A DNA stretch of 43,731 nucleotides from Akkermansiaceae bacterium (GCA_905182475.1 CAJJBR010000120.1:1-43731); one strand, 5' to 3'. Positions 1-7,850 are shown, counted from the stretch's first letter. The notes: generated from the sequence alone by a model not told the origin. Numbers and translations are program-made.

Positions 1-188
1 TCGACGAAGCGGTGTCGCAGGCCCTCAAGATCGCCATCCAACAAACGGTCACGACCCTCAAGGGAACCACCATCCCCTTGGAAGCGAGAACACTTTGCAT
101 CCATGGCGACAGTCCCGATGCCGTGGATTTGCTGCGACTCACCCGCTCATCCCTAGAAGAGGCCGGTATCAGGATCATGGCTCCCTGA
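1..188 (+). CDS. pxpA: 5-oxoprolinase subunit A (LamB/YcsF family), C-terminal end only
   Basis: The reading frame runs in from the window edge (first full codon at base 3) and stops at TGA 186-188, leaving about 61 residues. The segment TLCIHGDSPDAVDLLRLTRS, followed by a short helix ending in EEAGIRIMAP, matches the usual C-terminus of LamB/YcsF proteins, in which an 'HGD.P.A' motif precedes a final helix. The family is the A subunit of the PxpABC 5-oxoprolinase, which uses ATP to open 5-oxoproline to glutamate in the cytoplasm. Any pxpB and pxpC partners would lie upstream, outside the window. The assignment rests on this short tail only. Confidence 0.7.
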   Translation, partial: DEAVSQALKIAIQQTVTTLKGTTIPLEARTLCIHGDSPDAVDLLRLTRSSLEEAGIRIMAP

Positions 189-289
189 TCCATCCGGACG
201 GGGTAACACTTCCACCTCACAGAGGCCCTGAGCCCACAACCTCAAAACCCAAGCCAAAAGAATCCGATCCGTGGTTCAAAAACTCTCCC

Positions 290-955
290 ATGACCCTCGC
301 CCAATTCATCGCCAAACGCACTGCCCTCGGGAAACGCCACGCAAAAAAACTCCTCGAAAACGGTGAAGTCATCCTAAACGGAAATACCGTGACCATCGGC
401 ACCATCGAACTCGGAAAATTCGACCATCTCACCGCCGCCGGCAAAACCCTCCAGTCCAACACCCCGCGATACATCCTCCTCCACAAACCCGCCGGCATCC
501 TCTCCGCCACAACCGATCCCACCCACCGCACCGTCATCGACCTCATCGACGAACCCTGGGCGCACGAACTCCATCTCGCCGGCCGCCTGGACCGCTCCAC
601 CACCGGACTCGTCATCCTCACCAACGACAGCAAGTTTTCCGAATCCCTCACCCGCCCGGAAAATAAAATCCCCAAAATCTATCTTGTCCACACCGACCAA
701 GCCATCCCCGAAGAAGCTATCACCAAGTTCCGAAAGGGAATGTCCTTCGAAAAGGAAAACACCCGCTCTCAGCCCGCCATCGTCGATCTCTTATCGGAAA
801 ACTCCTGCCGCCTCACCATCCACGAAGGCCTCCACCACCAGATCAAACGCATGTTCCTGCGCTTCGACATCCGCGTCACCGCCCTCCACCGCGAATCCAT
901 TGGGTCATACACGCTGGGAGATCTACAACTCGGCCAGTGGCGGCAGGAAACGTAG
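290..955 (+). CDS. RsuA/RluB/E/F-family pseudouridine synthase
   Basis: This 221-residue protein is the length of RsuA (about 230). The first 60 residues form an S4-like RNA-binding region (MTLAQFIAKR, then KKLLENGEVILNG). The catalytic domain follows, with the family motif GRLDRSTTGLVILTND, whose Asp is the nucleophile that isomerises uridine to pseudouridine in rRNA. A second conserved stretch, EGLHHQIKRMF, corresponds to the family 'G..hQVRRMf' motif. The frame stays open upstream to base 95, but that part is low-complexity and has no family match, so ATG 290 is preferred. It converges on the VapC-like gene across a hairpin repeat. The family is clear. Whether the target is 16S (RsuA) or 23S rRNA cannot be read from the sequence. 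Confidence 0.88.
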   Translation: MTLAQFIAKRTALGKRHAKKLLENGEVILNGNTVTIGTIELGKFDHLTAAGKTLQSNTPRYILLHKPAGILSATTDPTHRTVIDLIDEPWAHELHLAGRLDRSTTGLVILTNDSKFSESLTRPENKIPKIYLVHTDQAIPEEAITKFRKGMSFEKENTRSQPAIVDLLSENSCRLTIHEGLHHQIKRMFLRFDIRVTALHRESIGSYTLGDLQLGQWRQET

Positions 956-956
956 C

Positions 957-1008
957 GGTGACCTTCGGTCGCCACTCGTTTCCAGACAAGAGGCGACCGA
1001 AGATCACC
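957..1008. repeat. Hairpin repeat (GGTGAYCTTCGGTCGCC) between convergent genes
   Basis: Left arm 957-973 and right arm 992-1008 are 17-base inverted copies with one mismatch, which would be a G-U pair in RNA, around an 18-base loop. The unit starts two bases after the TAG of the pseudouridine synthase and ends just before the VapC-like stop codon, so it could act as a bidirectional terminator. A half-copy of the same sequence (GCGATCTTCGGTCGCC) lies upstream of hisS at 17011-17030, so this is probably a dispersed REP-like family. There is no U tract. Confidence 0.6.
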
Positions 1009-1009
1009 T

Positions 1010-1447
1010 CTACAGCGGGTTCCAAACCCGCTTGAAGCCAAATTCCCGGAAATCCTTTTCATTCACAGTCGCGAATTCGGTGACGCCTTGGCGGAGGAGA
1101 GAGAGTGCGGTGCGCCAATCATAAGCATGGCGGCGGGCGAAATCCTTTTTCTTCAGCATCGGCCACATTTCATCGTGGAACCTCCGCGTGTCTGGAGGAA
1201 AACCAATGAGCTGCCATCGAGGATGATTTCGGAATGATTCGCACATGGCGACGGCGGCACGCGGCTCCATCGGTTTGGCAGATACTGCCGGATTTATCAG
1301 CAATACATACAGTTCGAGGAGAATGAATTCGGAGATCACGACATCGTCCCTGTCCTCCAATGATGCGAGAAACTCAAATGCTTTTGAGTGATTTGGATTT
1401 CGCTCCTCCATAGCTAGGAACAGAATGTTCGTAGCTATGGAGATCAT
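1010..1447 (-). CDS. VapC-like PIN-domain toxin with the first catalytic Asp replaced by Ala
   Basis: This 145-residue protein has the shape of a PIN-domain toxin: a starting beta strand (MISIATNILFLA), the acidic helix region (VISEFILLELYVLL, containing the conserved Glu), and the ending TVNEKDFREFGFKRVWNPL that is typical of one VapC-like subgroup. PIN RNases normally begin 'DTN', where the Asp binds the catalytic metal. Here codon 5 is GCT (Ala), one base from GAT (Asp). The protein may therefore be catalytically dead. Its ATG overlaps the stop of the upstream antitoxin gene (ATGA), as in a toxin-antitoxin operon, and that antitoxin carries a premature stop. The module looks degenerate. 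Loss of the toxin's metal ligand would explain how antitoxin loss is tolerated. Confidence 0.8.
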   Translation of the reverse strand: MISIATNILFLAMEERNPNHSKAFEFLASLEDRDDVVISEFILLELYVLLINPAVSAKPMEPRAAVAMCESFRNHPRWQLIGFPPDTRRFHDEMWPMLKKKDFARRHAYDWRTALSLLRQGVTEFATVNEKDFREFGFKRVWNPL

Positions 1448-1701
1448 GGTCTCGGCAAGCTACGATTTGCTTCCTCATCAAAGGTAATATCCCGCAATTC
1501 CTCCAGTGGAACGAGCATTACCCCGCCATCGAAAGTAGGGATTTTCCATGGCTCTCGCTCAGGGCTTTTCTCTGGAAACCTATCCAGAAAAAGCTCCAAA
1601 CCCCGGCGCGTCACTTCCGCCAGGGAAAGCTCCCTCTGCGCGGCAAAAGACTTCGCGCGCTGGTAAAGCTCATCGGGAAGCTGGATCTATGTTCTCGTCA
1701 T
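1444..1701 (-). pseudogene. VapB-like ribbon-helix-helix antitoxin, interrupted by an amber codon at position 5
   Basis: Read on the minus strand, the frame is ATG ACG AGA ACA TAG ATC CAG, followed by 81 open codons up to TGA at 1446-1444. The N-terminus (MTRT, stop, IQLPDELYQRAKSFAAQREL) is a ribbon-helix-helix DNA-binding segment of the 'mRTTiQLpdeLy' type. The C-terminus (ITFDEEANRSLPRP) is the toxin-binding tail seen in such antitoxins. The TAG lies at 1689-1687, inside the beta strand needed for dimerisation and DNA contact. No other good start follows. The stop codon overlaps the toxin ATG. This is either a pseudogene, readthrough, or a one-base sequencing error. Confidence 0.78.
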
Positions 1702-1727
1702 GAGCCAAACTCACATCGCTCATAGGT

Positions 1728-1744
1728 GATGTCAATTTTACATC
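1728..1744. promoter_or_regulatory. Possible operator of the toxin-antitoxin pair (inverted repeat GATGT-N7-ACATC)
   Basis: The sequence GATGT CAATTTT ACATC is a perfect 5-bp inverted repeat about 27 bases upstream of the antitoxin ATG. It overlaps the stop codon of the antiporter gene. Ribbon-helix-helix antitoxins usually bind short inverted repeats just upstream of their own start and repress the operon. This is a position-based suggestion only. Confidence 0.25.
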
Positions 1745-3314
1745 ATTTTGTCACCCGGTCATTGTTCTCCAGCCAGGCCATAAAAGTATCGACGGCGGCC
1801 ATGGAGTTCATCACGGGTTTTCCACCAGCCCTACGGATTAAATTCGCATCCTCTTCCTCGAACACCCTCACGACAACCGGCACGCCCTGAACATAGCGCA
1901 GCACGGTCAACGCATCCCCCACCCTCCGCATCGAGGCGATGACGAGTTTCGCGTTTCTCGCACCGGCCTTCTCCAGCACATCCACCTCCGCGCCATCTCC
2001 GCGCAGGAAAGGGATTCCCTTTTTCGCGAGAGCCGCGCAGACGACCGCATCGTCATCCACAACCAGCACCTTCTCACCCTGCGCGAGCAGCGGCTTGAGC
2101 GTCCACATTCCGGCGGAACCGAAACCAAGGATCAGCACATGTCCTTCCGGAACATCTGCGATGCGCCCCTTTTTCCGAAGCGGATGGAAGGGCAACAGGA
2201 AATTTGCGACCTGTTCCCGCCCGAGCACAGGGGTCAATGTCATCGTCACCACGGTTGTCAGCGCGAGTATGGAAAACGTATCCGGACTCACGTGCCCGAG
2301 AACCACCCCGCTCAGCCCCAGCAGTAGCGAATACTCACTCGTCTGCGCCAGCAACAGCCCCGCCTCGATTCCCGCCCGCGCGTTCAGTCCACGCCTTTCC
2401 GCGACCAGAGCAACAAGCGGCGGCGTCACCACGAGCACCACCACCGAGTAAAGCGCAGCCTGCATCCACAGCCCCGGCTCCGGAACCCCGAGAATTGCAC
2501 CAAGCGCGACAAAGAACATCGCCTGAAAAAAGTCCACCAGCGAGGACAGCTGCCCACGCACCAGCCCGTTGAGAGGGAAAGCGGAAAAAACAAAACCACC
2601 CGCGAAGGCTCCCGCGATCAGCGGAAGATCCAGCCACGACGCCACACCGGCGAAAGCCAGCAGCACCGCCACCAACCACAGCAGGAGATTCTCCTCATCC
2701 GGCTTGACGCGGAAAACCAGCTTCGGGATCACGAAGCGTTGCGCGATCCATGCGATCCCTCCCATCACCAGCACCTCGAAAAGCGCTTTCCCCACATCCC
2801 ATCCTCCACCGTCAACCCGCGAGAGCAGCACGATCAGCAGCACCAAGGCGACATCCTGAAGCAGCAGAACCCCGGTCACCACCCGGCCGTATGGCTCGAA
2901 CATCGCCCTGCGGTTCTGCAGATGTCGCAGCACCACCAGCGTAGAACTCGCCGCCAACCCGCCGCCCATGTAAACGGCCTCCAGCGTTTCCAAGCCCAGC
3001 CATCTCGCGCACAGGAAACCCACGCCCATCGCCAAAGCGAACTGCACCCCGGCCACCCAAAGCACGGCTTTTCCAAAGCGCTTGAAGCGCCGGGGGTTGA
3101 GCTCCACGCCCGAGGCGAAAACCAGAAACACCAGCCCGAGCTCCAACATGTCCGCCGCGCCATCGCCGCCGATCTCAATTTCCTTCGGAGCAAGCCCCGC
3201 AAGACTCAGGCTCATCCCCGCACCGATCAGAATGGGAATCGATGGCAGCCGAAAGTATCTCGCCAGCCCGTAGGCAACGGCAGCGGTCGCAAGCAAGAGA
3301 GCAAAGGCATTCAT
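1743..3314 (-). CDS. CPA2-family cation:proton antiporter with C-terminal TrkA-N domain
   Basis: This is a 523-residue membrane protein. Roughly residues 1-370 form the 12-13-helix Na+/H+-exchanger fold (Kef/YbaL type), including the unwound-helix region ASSTLVVLRHLQ and a GVLLLQDVALVLL segment. After a linker, residues about 390-520 form a Rossmann TrkA-N/RCK domain (HVLILGFGSAGMWTLKPLL, then VVDDD) that binds nucleotide and gates transport. The family exchanges K+ or Na+ for protons at the inner membrane. Its ATG overlaps the TGA of the upstream antiporter by four bases, so the two are translationally coupled. The family assignment is firm and the ion is unknown. Confidence 0.9.
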   Translation of the reverse strand: MNAFALLLATAAVAYGLARYFRLPSIPILIGAGMSLSLAGLAPKEIEIGGDGAADMLELGLVFLVFASGVELNPRRFKRFGKAVLWVAGVQFALAMGVGFLCARWLGLETLEAVYMGGGLAASSTLVVLRHLQNRRAMFEPYGRVVTGVLLLQDVALVLLIVLLSRVDGGGWDVGKALFEVLVMGGIAWIAQRFVIPKLVFRVKPDEENLLLWLVAVLLAFAGVASWLDLPLIAGAFAGGFVFSAFPLNGLVRGQLSSLVDFFQAMFFVALGAILGVPEPGLWMQAALYSVVVLVVTPPLVALVAERRGLNARAGIEAGLLLAQTSEYSLLLGLSGVVLGHVSPDTFSILALTTVVTMTLTPVLGREQVANFLLPFHPLRKKGRIADVPEGHVLILGFGSAGMWTLKPLLAQGEKVLVVDDDAVVCAALAKKGIPFLRGDGAEVDVLEKAGARNAKLVIASMRRVGDALTVLRYVQGVPVVVRVFEEEDANLIRRAGGKPVMNSMAAVDTFMAWLENNDRVTK

Positions 3315-4963
3315 TTCAGCACCTCCATTTCTTTCAGTATCGCGAGTTGCGCCTTCACCCCGTCGACCTTGGAGACCATCAGGTAATCCGCCTCAAGATC
3401 GAGCAAGTTTTCCACCACCGAAAAATCCACGACATGGATCGCGCAGGAAGTTCCTGTGCTCTTGCAGCGGTAGGCGAGCAGGTCATTCACCTCCTCAATT
3501 TGTAGAGCAGAAACAAGCAGCTTCGCACGCTGATAGCCCGCCTCCTCCAGAACGGAAAGATAGCCCACGCTGCCGAAAAGTTTTCTACCAGGCAGGTCTT
3601 CGAGCTTATTCGGATCGGTGTCCACCGCGAGCACATCCTCGCCTTTCGTAACCAGTCTCCGGACAAGCTCTCGCCCTAGCGTGTTCATTCCTACGACGAC
3701 CACGTGCCCACTGAGGTGCTCACCGGCGTGGACGATCTGCGCCGTTATCTCCGGCTTTCCATCGAGAAACTTGAATCGTAAAAACCCCGTCCTAAGCACC
3801 CACGCATACAGACCGTGACTCTGAATGATCATGTAGGAGGAAACGGCGATCGTCACAACCCCCACCAGCGCGGAAACTAGAAGTATCTCCCCACCGATCA
3901 GCCCCTTGCTCATCGCCAACCCAGCGAGGATGAACGAAAACTCGCTGGTCTGCGCGAGTGTCGTCCCGGTCAGGAACGCCGTCTTTCTGCCGTATCCCAG
4001 AAGCCCCAGAATTCCCAGAAACATCAACGGTTTCCCGATCAGGACGAAGGTGGAAAGCGCAAGCACCGCCCCGATCTGATCCGTCGCACCGCCCAGATCA
4101 ATTCGTATCCCGAGGGTCACAAAAAACACCGCGACGAAAAAATTCATCAGCGGATGCACCCGCCGGCGGAGATCCTCATTGTAGGGCAGCTGCGCCAAGC
4201 TCATCCCCGCAAGGAACGCCCCAATCTCCAGCGAGAGGTGAAATACATGCGCGCCGAAGACCATCAGAAAGCACCAGGAAAGCGCCCACACCAACAGCAC
4301 CTCGGGCGATCTCGCGGCCCATTTAAAAGCTTTGGGCAAAAGGTATTTCGAAGCCACCAAAGCCACCACCAGCAGCACCGCCATACCACCGAAAGCTTTG
4401 AGCAAACCCATTCCGATCGTCCCCGCATCCATCGCCTCGCCAGCCCCCGACATCCCCGCGAGGAAGGTCAGCAACATGATTACCACCAGATCCTGCACCA
4501 GCAAAACCCCAACTCCGATCCGACCGTAAAGGCTCTCCAACTCGCCCTTTTCCTCGAGTAGTTTCACCACCACCACCGTGCTGCTGAACGTCAACGCCAT
4601 CGCGAGGAAGGTCGCCTCCATCAGCCCGAACCCAAGCGCCGCACTGATCCCGAATCCAAGCAGCGCCGTCAGTCCGACCTGCACAGAACCGGCGATGAGC
4701 GCCACTTTCCCGACATCCTTCACCTTGCCAATACTCAGCTCAAGTCCCACCAGAAATAGCAGCAACGCGATCCCCGTCTCGGAAACCAGCTCCAGCCCTT
4801 CCTCCATCTCCACCAGCCCCAGCACCGGCCCGAGCAGGATCCCGCAAAGCAGATAGACCACAATCGCAGGCATCCGCACCGCCCGTCCAACGGTCACCAG
4901 AACCGCCGCACTGACGGCAATAACCCCCAAATTTCCCAGAAATCCCATTTGCCCCATCCGCAA
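3311..4963 (-). CDS. CPA2-family (KefB-like) cation:proton antiporter with TrkA-N domain
   Basis: This 550-residue paralogue precedes the 1743-3314 antiporter. The N-terminal membrane part (about residues 1-390) has the typical signatures GLELSIGKVKDV, TFSSTVVVVKLL and GVLLVQDLVVIMLL. The cytoplasmic part (about 415-550) is a TrkA-N domain with HVVVVGMNTLGRELVRRL and an acidic ribose-binding VDTD. There is no glutathione-type regulatory extension, so a true KefB/KefC function is not implied. Several in-frame ATGs lie close together at the start (MRMGQMGF), so the exact start is uncertain by about 15 bases. The first gene of the pair, it is divergent from rph, with a 217-bp shared upstream region. 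Confidence 0.9.
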   Translation of the reverse strand: MRMGQMGFLGNLGVIAVSAAVLVTVGRAVRMPAIVVYLLCGILLGPVLGLVEMEEGLELVSETGIALLLFLVGLELSIGKVKDVGKVALIAGSVQVGLTALLGFGISAALGFGLMEATFLAMALTFSSTVVVVKLLEEKGELESLYGRIGVGVLLVQDLVVIMLLTFLAGMSGAGEAMDAGTIGMGLLKAFGGMAVLLVVALVASKYLLPKAFKWAARSPEVLLVWALSWCFLMVFGAHVFHLSLEIGAFLAGMSLAQLPYNEDLRRRVHPLMNFFVAVFFVTLGIRIDLGGATDQIGAVLALSTFVLIGKPLMFLGILGLLGYGRKTAFLTGTTLAQTSEFSFILAGLAMSKGLIGGEILLVSALVGVVTIAVSSYMIIQSHGLYAWVLRTGFLRFKFLDGKPEITAQIVHAGEHLSGHVVVVGMNTLGRELVRRLVTKGEDVLAVDTDPNKLEDLPGRKLFGSVGYLSVLEEAGYQRAKLLVSALQIEEVNDLLAYRCKSTGTSCAIHVVDFSVVENLLDLEADYLMVSKVDGVKAQLAILKEMEVLK

Positions 4964-5053
4964 ATATAACTATCTCCTCACCCGCCTACAAACAATCCCA
5001 ATCACAACCGGAGGAGCTGACACCAGTCTACCTCTCGAAAAAAACCTACCCCG

Positions 5054-5089
5054 CTCTGCGTCCCTTTGCGACCACTGCGGCTCTGCGGT
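5054..5089. repeat. Degenerate 'CTTTGCG / CTCTGCGG' repeat
   Basis: The stretch around CTCTGCGTCCCTTTGCGACC and GGCTCTGCGG resembles copies at 41816-41840 and 41883-41909, where AAGCCGCGAAGGCGCAAAG and CTTTGCAGCTCTGCCGC occur in opposite orientations. It looks like a dispersed, degenerate intergenic repeat family. No function is visible. Confidence 0.4.
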
Positions 5090-5140
5090 AATAAATTCGA
5101 TTCGAACTGCACGTTGTAGGTTAAAATAACCATCTCATTT

Positions 5141-5175
5141 GAGGTTTGAACTTTAAGGCGTAAAGTTTAGACCTC
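5141..5175 (+). promoter_or_regulatory. Strong hairpin in the rph leader, ending 5 bases before the start codon
   Basis: Arms 5141-5155 (GAGGTTTGAACTTTA) and 5161-5175 (TAAAGTTTAGACCTC) pair over all 15 positions in RNA, with two G-U pairs, around a 5-base loop (AGGCG). The two non-Watson-Crick positions are both G-U, so pairing is kept despite sequence difference. The hairpin covers the whole region where a ribosome binding site would lie, with only ACGCC between it and the rph ATG. It could control translation, be a processing site, or belong to a dispersed repeat. Confidence 0.55.
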
Positions 5176-5180
5176 ACGCC

Positions 5181-5960
5181 ATGCCCCGCCCCGACAATCG
5201 CGCAGACGACCAACTCCGCCCTATTTCCTTCCACCCAAACGTCGCCCCGAACGCCACCGGATCCGTCCTGGTTTGCTTCGGCGATACCCGCGTCATCTGC
5301 TCCGCAACCATCGAAGACGGCGTCCCCGGCTGGATGCGCTACCAGAAAATCTCCGGCGGCTGGCTGACGGCAGAGTATTCCATGCTCCCCTACTCCACCC
5401 ACGACCGGAAATCCCGCGACATTTCTCGTGGAAAACTCGACGGTCGTTCCTCTGAAATCCAGCGACTCATCGGCCGCTCCATGCGCGCTGTGGTCGACCT
5501 CCAGAAGATAGGCCAGCGAACCCTCTGGATCGATTGCGACGTCCTCCAGGCAGATGGCGGAACCCGCACCGCATCCATCACCGGAGCCTGCGTCGCCACC
5601 GCCATCGCCTTCAACCGGCTGATGGCCGAGGGCAAAATTAAAGACTTCCCTCTGAAAAAACTCGTCGCAGCCGTTTCCGCAGGTGTTTACGAAGACACCC
5701 CAGTGCTCGATCTGAATTATCCGGAGGACAAAGCGGCCACGGTTGATTTCAACATCGTCATGACCGAGGCGTTGGAATACGTCGAAGTCCAAGGCGCGGG
5801 AGAAGAGGCGGTCTTCACCAAAGCCCAGATGGATGCCATGCTGGAACTTTCCTCCAAAGGCATCTCAGAAATCTTCTCCCTACAGAAAGCCGCGATTATC
5901 AATGCCGACAAGGCAGAACCCGTTGATTTCGCCTCGCTCCTCTCTACCTTCAAAAAATAA
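5181..5960 (+). CDS. rph: Ribonuclease PH
   Basis: This 259-residue protein of the RNase PH family (usual length about 240) trims the 3' ends of tRNA precursors with inorganic phosphate. The sequence follows the family from start to end: RPDNRADDQLRPISFHPN, FGDTRVICSATIEDGVPGWM, GWLTAEYSMLPYSTHDR, the basic RSSEIQRLIGRSMRAVVDL, and DCDVLQADGGTRTASITGA, which carries the phosphate- and metal-binding Asp and Gly residues. ATG 5181 fits the family N-terminus. It is transcribed divergently from the antiporters and has an unusual hairpin leader. The next gene starts 44 bases after its stop. Confidence 0.96.
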   Translation: MPRPDNRADDQLRPISFHPNVAPNATGSVLVCFGDTRVICSATIEDGVPGWMRYQKISGGWLTAEYSMLPYSTHDRKSRDISRGKLDGRSSEIQRLIGRSMRAVVDLQKIGQRTLWIDCDVLQADGGTRTASITGACVATAIAFNRLMAEGKIKDFPLKKLVAAVSAGVYEDTPVLDLNYPEDKAATVDFNIVMTEALEYVEVQGAGEEAVFTKAQMDAMLELSSKGISEIFSLQKAAIINADKAEPVDFASLLSTFKK

Positions 5961-6004
5961 GGAGCAGGGACAGGAATGCCCCTGCCACACGTAAAGTCAC
6001 CGCC

Positions 6005-7108
6005 ATGAAACCATCATTCTGCTTACTCCTAGTCAGCATTAACACCTGCTTTGCTGAAGATCTGGCAAATCCTCAGTTCCTTCCGACCACGAAGGCGATC
6101 CACGAAAAGATCGTGGCAAATCCAAACCCAGCGAAAGATGGGATGGAAGCCTACACGGAAACCATCCCCCTCGCCGAGGATGCCACCATCGATCTGATCC
6201 CCATTCCGGCAGGAACTTTTAAAATCGGATCCGTAGACACCGAAGTGGGTCACCAACCGGACGAGACTCCAGTCAAAGAGGTGACCATCGAGCCTTTCTG
6301 GATGGCCAAACTCGAAACCACCTGGAACCTCTACCGCCCTTTCATGGAAAATGGGATGGCTAGAAACAAGGACGGCACTCTGAACCGGGATGCCGATCTC
6401 TACACATCCGAGGCTCCGGAGATGAAAGAGGGTGAAACACTCATCGATACGGTCACCCAACCAACTCCACCCTACATGCCGATGCACTTTTCCATGGGTG
6501 ACGGCTACTCGAAGGACTACCCCGCGATTGGGATCACCTACCATGCGGCGAACAAATTCTGCGAATGGCTCTCCGCACAGACCGGGCGTTTCTACCGACT
6601 CCCGACCGAGGCGGAATGGGAATACGCCTGCCGCGCCGGCACCACGACTGCCTACTCCTTTGGCAATGATCGCGCGCAACTCGGGGAATACGCATGGTTC
6701 GCGGACAACTCTGAATTCCAATACCAAAAGGTCGGGACGAAGAAACCAAATCCCTGGGGCTTGCATGACATGCACGGAAATGTCGCGGAACTGACCCTCG
6801 ACCAATACCTACCCGACGCCTACGCGAAGCTCGGGGACAAGACCGTAAACCCATGGAATCCACCCGTCACCCGCCACCCAACCGCCTTCCGTGGTGGCCA
6901 TTGGGACGCCGATTCTGAAATGCTCCGCTCCGCAACCCGTGGCCAGACCTCGGCCGACCTAAAGATCCAGGATCCACAAATTCCAAAATCCATCTGGTAC
7001 TACACCGACGCCCCGTGGCTCGGCTTCCGCATCGTCCGCCCGCTCAAGACCCCCACCGCCGAGGAAATGCACAAAGCATGGAACCAAGGTCCCGGCGAAG
7101 CTGAGTAG
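6005..7108 (+). CDS. Secreted formylglycine-generating-enzyme-fold (SUMF1/EgtB/PvdO family) protein
   Basis: This is a 367-residue protein with a short signal peptide (MKPSFCLLLVSINTCFA). Residues about 55-355 have the FGE-sulfatase fold: IPAGTFKIGS, then VTIEPFWMAKLETTWNLYRPF, YHAANKFCEWLSAQTGRFYRLPTEAEWEYACRAGTTTAYSFG (split by variable residues in relatives), WGLHDMHGNVAELT, AFRGGHWD and a final WLGFRIVRP. True formylglycine-generating enzymes have two catalytic cysteines near the C-terminal 'RGGSW.C....R' region. Here that segment reads AFRGGHWDADSEMLRSA and has no cysteine. Sulfatase-activating function is therefore unlikely, and a binding or iron-dependent role is possible. The sulfatase gene 3.7 kb away is itself broken. 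Confidence 0.85.
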   Translation: MKPSFCLLLVSINTCFAEDLANPQFLPTTKAIHEKIVANPNPAKDGMEAYTETIPLAEDATIDLIPIPAGTFKIGSVDTEVGHQPDETPVKEVTIEPFWMAKLETTWNLYRPFMENGMARNKDGTLNRDADLYTSEAPEMKEGETLIDTVTQPTPPYMPMHFSMGDGYSKDYPAIGITYHAANKFCEWLSAQTGRFYRLPTEAEWEYACRAGTTTAYSFGNDRAQLGEYAWFADNSEFQYQKVGTKKPNPWGLHDMHGNVAELTLDQYLPDAYAKLGDKTVNPWNPPVTRHPTAFRGGHWDADSEMLRSATRGQTSADLKIQDPQIPKSIWYYTDAPWLGFRIVRPLKTPTAEEMHKAWNQGPGEAE

Positions 7109-7284
7109 CTGCCGCGTCCCGCAGCAGGCCGTATAAGAGCCGTCCCGCTCAAACTCTGCAGACCCCGTTTGAGAACCGAGGCAATGCCCTCCTCACTAGC
7201 TAGGAGGATGGGAAAGCCGGTATCCACAACGCCCACAGCGGTGGTGCGTGGTGCCTAGATCTAGGCCGAGTACCGTCTCCGAGC

Positions 7285-7711
7285 TTAGGGAATCCTGAAG
7301 ATTTTCCTGTTCGATGGGTCTTTCGCAAGCTGTCCGGAGCGAAAGCCTTTCACATCAATCACATTGTACGGCGAATACGGGCTAATCACTCGGTCGCGTA
7401 TCGCCAGTGCGCACGGCAACGGGATACTCGTCGCGTATCGGTCGACTCTCAGCTTCCAGTTGACGCTGAGCTTCCGGTTGGAAACCTTCAGACTCGACCG
7501 GGTATCCAGACCCGCGAATCCAAGGACCTCTACGAGCTTTATCGCGACGAGATTTATCGCGAATGTCAGGGCTTTTGGAAGGACCGGCGGTGTCCTGACC
7601 GGAGCCGTCACGAGCCGCTGCATCCTGTTCTGACGGGTGAACCAGAATCGGTTCACAGGAAACCACTAGAAGCGCGGCACCAAGTGCGGTTGTGATTTGG
7701 AGTTTGGTCAT
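7285..7711 (-). pseudogene. Small lipoprotein, frameshifted
   Basis: The 5' part (from ATG 7711) encodes a lipoprotein signal (MTKLQITTALGAALLVVSCEP, lipobox LVVSC) followed by a charged region to DEYPVAVRTGD. The sensible continuation, RVISPYSPYNVIDVKGF and then SGQLAKDPSNRKIFRIP up to a stop at 7285, is in another frame. Removing one base near 7397-7402 (ACG to CG after the GAT codon) joins them into RTGDRDRVISPY. The tail 'SPY.PYNVIDV.GF.SGQLA.DPS..KIFR.P' resembles small verrucomicrobial lipoproteins, from memory of the family and without a search. As it stands the gene makes a 109-residue truncated product. A sequencing error of one base is the alternative. Confidence 0.65.
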
Positions 7712-7715
7712 ATGA

Positions 7716-7725
7716 TTGCTAGCAA
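7716..7725. promoter_or_regulatory. Palindrome TTGCTAGCAA upstream of the lipoprotein gene
   Basis: A perfect 10-bp palindrome lies 5 bases before the lipoprotein start. A near copy (TTGCTAGTAA, 11825-11834) lies 10 bases upstream of the sulfatase pseudogene, and similarity extends into the flanks (ATTGCTAGYAAYTYACTTTT). It could be a shared operator, but there are only two clear examples. Confidence 0.3.
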
Positions 7726-7850
7726 CTTACTTTTGAGGTGGGGAGCTTGAAGGGCACTGCTGAGAGGATCTGTAATTGGGGCAGGCAGCGTCCGCCGGAG
7801 TCCGTGAGAAAAACCGGTCCGTCATCGTCGAGGGTGAAATATGTTTTCAT
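7719..7850 (-). CDS. Possible 43-residue small protein upstream of the lipoprotein gene
   Basis: An ATG at 7850 opens a frame that begins MKTYFTLDDDGPVFLTDSGG and ends in KVSC before a TAG at 7721-7719, eight bases before the lipoprotein ATG. The composition looks protein-like (acidic N-terminus, one Cys near the middle). The position suggests either translational coupling with the lipoprotein or a leftover gene fragment. I do not recognise the family. Confidence 0.3.
   Translation of the reverse strand: MKTYFTLDDDGPVFLTDSGGRCLPQLQILSAVPFKLPTSKVSC

Noticed and set aside
3311..4963. Naming the antiporter KefB or KefC.
   Set aside because: No glutathione-gating extension or KefF/KefG partner gene is visible. 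The CPA2 family with a TrkA-N domain is as far as the sequence goes.
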